Below the pieces are notes generated by a model. It was not told the origin of the DNA, ran no database searches, and worked only from the letters and a program-made list of their open reading frames with translations. This document shows, piece by piece, positions 38,231 through 42,907 of a stretch of DNA of 42,907 nucleotides. The DNA is taken from NCBI GenBank assembly GCA_025054575.1, contig JANWZN010000008.1, positions 1 through 42,907 on the forward strand, given 5' to 3'. Position 1 is the first letter of the stretch, and the number at the start of each line of letters is the position of its first letter. This DNA is from Geminicoccaceae bacterium. GTDB lineage: Bacteria; Pseudomonadota; Alphaproteobacteria; Geminicoccales; Geminicoccaceae. A program made the translations under genes and the position numbers.

Positions 38231-39250
38231 TCAGCTGCGGCCCTCGCTCGCCGGCCGTGCCGCCGCCAGCCAGCGCCGCGCCTCGAGCACGCCGAACAGG
38301 GTCGCGCCGAGCAGAAGCGGTAGCATGTAATAACAGGCACGGAACATGATGAGGGCGCCGATCACCGCCGCGGTTTGCTCGGGTTGCGGATCGACCAGCA
38401 CGAGCACGGCGGACTCGAAGACGCCGAGGCTGCCCGGCACGTGGCTGATCAGGCCGAGCGTGATCGCGGCCACGAACACCCCGAGCGTTTCGAAATAGTC
38501 GAGCCCGAGGTCGGCCGGCAACAGCACGTGGAGCGCGCCCGCGACGAAGGCGAGATCGGTGACGCCGAGGGCGATCTGGAGGAGCGTGATACGGGCCGAG
38601 GGAAGCACGAAGACCTGGCCGCCGACTCGGATCGGCCGGTGGAACCAGGTGCCCCAGATCAACACGGCGGCGACGATCGCCAGGAGCGACAGGCCGAGGA
38701 GGCGCCACCAGGTCTCGTCGAGCCCGGTCGCGCGGCCCAAGACGTAGGGCTCGATCAAGAGGGTGCCGCCGCCGAGCACGAGACAGCCGAGGCCGAAGGT
38801 GACCGTGAAGAAGACCTGGATCTTGGCCACTTCGAACAGGTTCAAGCCGATGCTGCTGTAGAGCTTGTAGCGGACGGTAGCACCCACGAAAATCGCGAAG
38901 CCGACGGCATGGGCGATCGATTGGGTGATGAACGAGATGATACCGGCACGGACCCAGGTGATCGGCCGGCCGATGAACTGGCAAGCATAGTATTCGTAGC
39001 CGAACAACGCAACGAAGCTCGCGAAGCTGAACAGGATCGCCAAAAGGACGTTGGTCGGCGCGATCTGCGCGAGCTCGGCCATCAGATCGTCGACGCTGAC
39101 ATGCGCCGCCCAGCGCCGCAGCACCCAGATGGCGAGCGCGAGCATGCCCGCGCCGATCGCGAAATTGAGCGCCGCGCGCAGCCGCTGCGCCATCACCGGC
39201 CCGCCGGCCGCCGCCGGATCGCCCCCCGCCCGCGCGCGCTCGATTGTCAC
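38231..39250 (-). CDS. Lysylphosphatidylglycerol-synthase-type integral membrane protein (UPF0104/YbhN-like)
   Basis: 339-residue protein with about eight hydrophobic helices, matching the membrane (flippase) part of MprF without the aminoacyltransferase domain. FASFVALFGYEYYACQFI, FITQSIAHAVGFAIFVGATVRYKLY (partly quoted), LISHVPGSLGVFESAVLVLV and the terminal FRACYYMLPLLLG are typical of this family. YbhN-like proteins are thought to move lipids across membranes, but the cargo is unknown. Start is GTG at 39250 (GAGGGCAG upstream); an ATG at 39193 is possible. Followed by rhomboid. Confidence 0.87.
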   Translation of the reverse strand: MTIERARAGGDPAAAGGPVMAQRLRAALNFAIGAGMLALAIWVLRRWAAHVSVDDLMAELAQIAPTNVLLAILFSFASFVALFGYEYYACQFIGRPITWVRAGIISFITQSIAHAVGFAIFVGATVRYKLYSSIGLNLFEVAKIQVFFTVTFGLGCLVLGGGTLLIEPYVLGRATGLDETWWRLLGLSLLAIVAAVLIWGTWFHRPIRVGGQVFVLPSARITLLQIALGVTDLAFVAGALHVLLPADLGLDYFETLGVFVAAITLGLISHVPGSLGVFESAVLVLVDPQPEQTAAVIGALIMFRACYYMLPLLLGATLFGVLEARRWLAAARPASEGRS

Positions 39251-39500
39251 CTGCCCTCGCTTCCCCGATCGCGTGCCATCGCGCTCTCGTCCCGTAGCGG
39301 ATCCGAGTGCCGGATGCGACTGCCGAGCCGGTACCTTCGCCGGCCGACACGATGCCGCAGCGAGCTTGACCGGAGGTTAACGCCGACCCGGCTCTTGCCG
39401 GCGGCAGCGTGGACCCGGCATATCGAGCGTCGGGGGTGGACCGATACGCAGGGCGACGTGCTCGGGGCGGCATGCTGATCACGACCCGGACCTCGGCTTG

Positions 39501-40796
39501 ATGGTCGGTGCGGAGCAGGCGGCCGACCCGCGCCGCATCGACGGCCTCCTCTCCGGCAGGAGCTGGGTGGAGAACCCCGGCCGGCCGGTCACCCTGACCT
39601 TCTCCTTTCCCGACAGCGCTGGCGTCTACCCTGCGGTCTATTCCGCCTTCGACGAGCCGCGCTCCGGTTTCGCTCCGCTCGATGCGGCGCAGCGCGCCGC
39701 CGTGCGCGAGGCACTCGCCCGCTGGGCCGAGGTCTGCGGCGTGGAATTCGTCGAGACCGACGAACGAACCGGCCCGGCCGATCTTCGCTTCGCTTCGAGT
39801 CTCGCCGCAGGCGTCGCCCAGGCCTATTACCCCGACAGCAGCGCAGCCGCCGGTGACGTTTGGATCGGCCCGAGTTTTCCGAGCGGCCCGGCGAGCCTCG
39901 ACCCGGGTGGCTACGGGTTCTTCGTGCTGATCCACGAGATCGGCCACGCGCTCGGCCTCAAGCACCCGCACGAGCGGGACGGAACCGGTGCGCTCCTGCC
40001 GCGCAGCGAGGACCATCTCGGCTTCACGATCATGAGCTATCGCGCTTATCCGGGCGCGTCGCTCGCGCGCCCTTACGAAGGTGAGGACTTCCCGAGCACA
40101 CCGATGCCGGGCGACATCGCCGCCGCCCAGTCTCTCTATGGCGACGAGCCGAGCACGCGGACGGGCGACGATCGCTACGCGTTCGCCGATGGCGATCGGA
40201 TCTGGCGAACGCTCTACGACCGGGGCGGAGAGGACACGATCGACCTTTCGGGTCTCTCCCGCGGCGCCCGGTTCGACCTCGCCCCCGGTGCCGGCAGCGC
40301 GGTCGGGCCGCCGGCCGACACGGGCGGCCCACCCCAGAAGATCACGCTCTGGATCGCGCCGGGCACGGTTATCGAGCACGCGATCGGCACCGATCTCGCC
40401 GATCGGCTCCTCGGCAACGAGGCCGACAATCGGCTGGAGGGTCGAGGCGGTCGCGATTTCCTCGACGGCCGAGCGGGCGACGACGTGCTCGTGGGCGGGA
40501 CGGCGGACGACCGACTGGTCGGCGGCGAGGGGAACGATCGCGCGTTCTTTGCCGGCAGCTCGATCGGCTACGCGATCACAGGATCGGCCCGCAAGCTCAT
40601 CGTCCGCGACCTCGATCCGCGCGACGGCCGCGACGGCCGCGACGTGCTTTTCGATGTCGAGGTCCTCGAGTTCGCCGACGGCACGTTCGCCGTGGAGGAT
40701 CTCCTTGCTCGAGGCCGGCTCCCGCAGCTGCCCGACCCGACCGAGCTCGTACGCGACCTCGTTACCGCACCGGAGCCCGTCCTCGCTTTGTGGTGA
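39501..40796 (+). CDS. Serralysin-like M10 metalloprotease with RTX repeats
   Basis: 431-residue extracellular protease. The zinc motif HEIGHALGLKHP (H145, E146, H149, H155) and the Met-turn IMSY (M178) are intact. The catalytic domain covers about 25-215. RTX nonapeptides (GNEADNRLE, GRGGRDFLD, GRAGDDVLV, GGTADDRLV, GGEGNDRAF) occupy about 305-349, and a C-terminal peptidase-M10-type domain follows. There is no signal peptide, consistent with type I secretion, yet no ABC/MFP/OMP genes are in the window. The start is the ATG at 39501. Convergent with the BKACE gene. Confidence 0.92.
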   Translation: MVGAEQAADPRRIDGLLSGRSWVENPGRPVTLTFSFPDSAGVYPAVYSAFDEPRSGFAPLDAAQRAAVREALARWAEVCGVEFVETDERTGPADLRFASSLAAGVAQAYYPDSSAAAGDVWIGPSFPSGPASLDPGGYGFFVLIHEIGHALGLKHPHERDGTGALLPRSEDHLGFTIMSYRAYPGASLARPYEGEDFPSTPMPGDIAAAQSLYGDEPSTRTGDDRYAFADGDRIWRTLYDRGGEDTIDLSGLSRGARFDLAPGAGSAVGPPADTGGPPQKITLWIAPGTVIEHAIGTDLADRLLGNEADNRLEGRGGRDFLDGRAGDDVLVGGTADDRLVGGEGNDRAFFAGSSIGYAITGSARKLIVRDLDPRDGRDGRDVLFDVEVLEFADGTFAVEDLLARGRLPQLPDPTELVRDLVTAPEPVLALW

Positions 40797-40824
40797 GCAG
40801 CCCCCGGCCGGCCTCGTACTGCCC

Positions 40825-41757
40825 TCAGAACGCGACCTGGTCGCCGCCCTTCAAGGCGAGGATCGCCCTGGCCTCGGCCGGGCTCGCGATCTCGAGACCG
40901 AGGCCCTCGAGGATCTGACGCACTTTCCGGACCTGTTCGGCGTTGCTGGTGGCGAGCCTCCCGGGCCCGATCCACAAGGAATCCTCGAGCCCCACCCGGA
41001 CGTTGCCGCCCATCGCTGCCGCCATCGCGGCGATCGGCATCTGCGCGCGGCCGGCGCCCAGCACCGACCAGCGATAGGCGTCGCCGAACAACCGGTCGGC
41101 GGTGCGCTTCATGTGCAGCACGTCCTCGGGATGCGTGCCGATCCCGCCCAAAATGCCGAACACGGTCTGCACGAAGAGGGGTGGTTCGACCAGCTTGCGA
41201 TCCAGGAAGTGTGCCAAATTGTAGAGATGTGCGGTGTCGTAGCACTCGAACTCGAAGCGCGTGCCGTTCCCGGCGCAATTCTTCAAGATGTACTCGATGT
41301 CCTTGAACGTGTTCTTGAAGACGTGGTCTCTGCTGTTCTCGAGATAGGGTCGCTCCCAGTCGTGCTTGAACTCCTTGAAGCGGCCGAGCATCGGGAAGAT
41401 CCCGAAGTTCATCGAGCCCATGTTGAGGCTCGCGACCTCGGGCTTGAAGGTGGCGGCCGGTGCTACCCGCTGCTCGACCGTCATGCCGAGCCCGCCGCCC
41501 GTGGTGAGGTTCACGACGACGTCGCACCGCTGCTTGATGAGTGGCAGGAAGCGGGCGAACGCCTCGGGGCTCTGGTCCGGCTTGCCGGTCAGCGGGTCGC
41601 GGGCGTGCAGATGGACGATCGCCGCCCCGGCCTCGGCCGCACCCACCGCGGCATCGGCGATCTCCTGCGGGGTTACCGGCAGATGCGGCGACATCGAGGG
41701 CGTGTGGATCGCCCCGGTCACCGCGCAGGTGATGATGACCTTTCTCGCTTCCGCCAT
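40825..41757 (-). CDS. BKACE-family (DUF849) beta-keto acid cleavage enzyme
   Basis: 310-residue TIM-barrel zinc enzyme of the 3-keto-5-aminohexanoate cleavage (Kce) family, condensing a beta-keto acid with acetyl-CoA to give acetoacetate plus a new CoA ester. Motifs are VIITCAVTGAIHTPSMSPHL, the zinc ligands H49 and H51 (VHLHARDPLTGK), NLTTGGG, LNMGSMNFG and E258 (VRVGLEDSLWIG). The Kce TGAETT motif is TGAIHT here, placing it in another specificity group with unknown keto acid. The ATG at 41757 has a GGGGGAGG-type site upstream. A single gene; no lysine-fermentation neighbours. Confidence 0.9.
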   Translation of the reverse strand: MAEARKVIITCAVTGAIHTPSMSPHLPVTPQEIADAAVGAAEAGAAIVHLHARDPLTGKPDQSPEAFARFLPLIKQRCDVVVNLTTGGGLGMTVEQRVAPAATFKPEVASLNMGSMNFGIFPMLGRFKEFKHDWERPYLENSRDHVFKNTFKDIEYILKNCAGNGTRFEFECYDTAHLYNLAHFLDRKLVEPPLFVQTVFGILGGIGTHPEDVLHMKRTADRLFGDAYRWSVLGAGRAQMPIAAMAAAMGGNVRVGLEDSLWIGPGRLATSNAEQVRKVRQILEGLGLEIASPAEARAILALKGGDQVAF

Positions 41758-41953
41758 CGCCGCCTCCCCCTCCCCCGCCCGCTGCCGACGGGACCTCTGC
41801 CGGATATCGCCGGGCCCGAGACGGGACAAGCCGCACCGCGAGATGGCGGAACCGACCGGCCGGGCGCTGGCCCGGCCTCGCGCCGGCTCTTGATGATCGG
41901 CCTCGGTGGATGGATCGTAGGGCTTGGCGAACGAGAAGAACGGAGCGGGAGGC

Positions 41954-42907
41954 ATGCGCTACGACCCCGGGCTCGTGCTCCTTTCGATCCTGCTGGCGGC
42001 ACTCGGCGGCTATCTCGGCTTCGGCTTCGCGCGCTCCTCGCGCACCGCCAAGGGCGGACGGCGCCGGCTCCTGCTCGCCGCGGCCGCGGGTGCTCTCGGG
42101 CTCGGCATCTGGACCATGCACTTCGTCGGCATGCTCGCGGCCGACCTCCCGGCCGGGATCGGCTACGCGGTGCTGCCGACGCTCCTCTCCTTCCTCGTCT
42201 GCGTGCTCGTGGTGGGGGCGGCGGTGTTCGTCACCGCCGCCGTGCCGCCCGGCCCCTCGCTTCTCGCGCTCGCCGCGGTCGCCATGGGGCTCGGCATCGC
42301 GACCATGCACTATCTCGGCATGAGTGCTCTGCGCGGCGTCTTCTGCGTCGGCCACGACCCGCTTCTGGTCGGCGCCTCGGTGGTGGTCGGGATCGTGGTC
42401 TCGGCCGGGGCACTCCTGCCCTTCGCCCGGCCGCAGACCCGCCTGCCGCTCGCCCCCAGCGCGCTTCTCTTCGGGATCGCCGTGGCGGGGCTGCACTACA
42501 CGGCCATGGCCGGGGTCGAGCTCGACCTCGCGAGCCTCTGCGCCGCCGCGGCCGACGAGCTCGTGCTGGGCGAGCAGGAGCTCGCGGTCGTGGTGGCGCT
42601 GTTGGGCTTCGTCGTCGCCGGTGGCTTTCTCCTCTACCTCCTGCCCGATGCGCCACCCGCCGTGGCGCCGCTGCTCTCCGGTTCGCTGCCGCAGCTCGAC
42701 CTGGCACCCGCGACGGCCGGCCCGGCGCCGGTGGAGCAGCCGCTCCTGCCCGCGCGGCCGGTGCCCGAGCCGGTCGCGCCGCTGCGCGTGCCGGTGCGCG
42801 GCGGGCGGACGGTCGCGCGCGTGCGCCCGTGTCTGCTGCGGTTGGTTCGCTTTCTGGCGAGCAGTCCGCGGAAGCGGCGGCAGCGAGGAGCCGACATCCG
42901 CCAGTGG
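41954..42907 (+). CDS. MHYT-domain membrane protein (runs off right edge)
   Basis: At least 318 residues, truncated by the window end. About seven membrane helices carry three MHYT-type motifs: MHFVGM (55-60), MHYLGM (118-123) and LHYTAM (180-185). The conserved residues are thought to bind a metal and sense O2, CO or NO. MHYT proteins usually continue into GGDEF/EAL, LytTR or kinase domains; the visible linker (about 215-318) is Pro/Ala/Arg-rich and names no partner domain. GAGCGGGAGGC precedes the ATG. Divergent from the BKACE gene. It could be another c-di-GMP or LytTR regulator. Confidence 0.85.
   Translation, partial: MRYDPGLVLLSILLAALGGYLGFGFARSSRTAKGGRRRLLLAAAAGALGLGIWTMHFVGMLAADLPAGIGYAVLPTLLSFLVCVLVVGAAVFVTAAVPPGPSLLALAAVAMGLGIATMHYLGMSALRGVFCVGHDPLLVGASVVVGIVVSAGALLPFARPQTRLPLAPSALLFGIAVAGLHYTAMAGVELDLASLCAAAADELVLGEQELAVVVALLGFVVAGGFLLYLLPDAPPAVAPLLSGSLPQLDLAPATAGPAPVEQPLLPARPVPEPVAPLRVPVRGGRTVARVRPCLLRLVRFLASSPRKRRQRGADIRQW

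Overview
The window is very GC-rich (about 70 percent by eye), gene-dense, and uses many GTG/TTG starts and 1-8 nt start/stop overlaps. Its contents (urease operon, PraR/PhrR-like XRE regulator, RpoH-type heat-shock promoter, OtnK-family acid-sugar kinase, Uma2 protein, RTX proteins) suggest an alphaproteobacterium, perhaps a Rhodospirillales/Geminicoccales-like lineage. That placement is inference. No rRNA, tRNA, CRISPR array, insertion sequence or phage block was seen.

Layout. 1-1976: start of an acyl-CoA synthetase (off the left edge), then a coupled quinone-reductase-like enzyme and a PaaI-type thioesterase. 1823-7882 (minus): glycogen operon glgP-glgC-glgX, whose last gene runs antisense into the thioesterase. 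8401-14514: a nitrogen block, namely a frameshifted N-carbamoyl-D-amino-acid hydrolase followed by ureD-A-B-C-E-F-G. 14621-17907: acid-sugar genes (hydroxypyruvate isomerase-like otnI, then otnK-otnC on the other strand) with a Uma2 gene between them. 17967-19558: sigma32-type promoter, hsp20 and a DnaJ-class co-chaperone. 19588-25308: PQQ-type sugar dehydrogenase, an AAE3/oxalyl-CoA-synthetase-like ligase with a ketopantoate-reductase-like gene, trxC-crp/fnr, and a small lipoprotein with an internal duplication. 25488-29338: an RTX-like protein built of 27-residue repeats and a penicillin/AHL-acylase-family hydrolase. 29402-31125: two XRE regulators and a Nudix hydrolase. 31502-37320: a DSF (diffusible signal factor) quorum-sensing module. 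37507-42907: rhomboid protease, LPG-synthase-type membrane protein, serralysin-like M10 protease, BKACE/DUF849 enzyme and the start of an MHYT membrane protein.

The most interesting region is 31502-37320. It carries an rpfF-type DSF synthase with both catalytic glutamates, converging on a two-gene operon. That operon encodes an RpfC-like hybrid kinase (membrane sensor, HisKA, HATPase, REC, HPt) preceded, with a 4-nt overlap, by a REC-PAS-GGDEF-EAL protein. Xanthomonas has RpfG (REC-HD-GYP) in that role. Here the c-di-GMP output appears to be an intact EAL phosphodiesterase with a degenerate GGDEF (RSDEL), so DSF sensing would be wired to c-di-GMP breakdown through a different enzyme family. 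An acylase, two secreted RTX-type proteins and an MHYT protein lie nearby and could belong to the same social or c-di-GMP biology, but that link is only positional.
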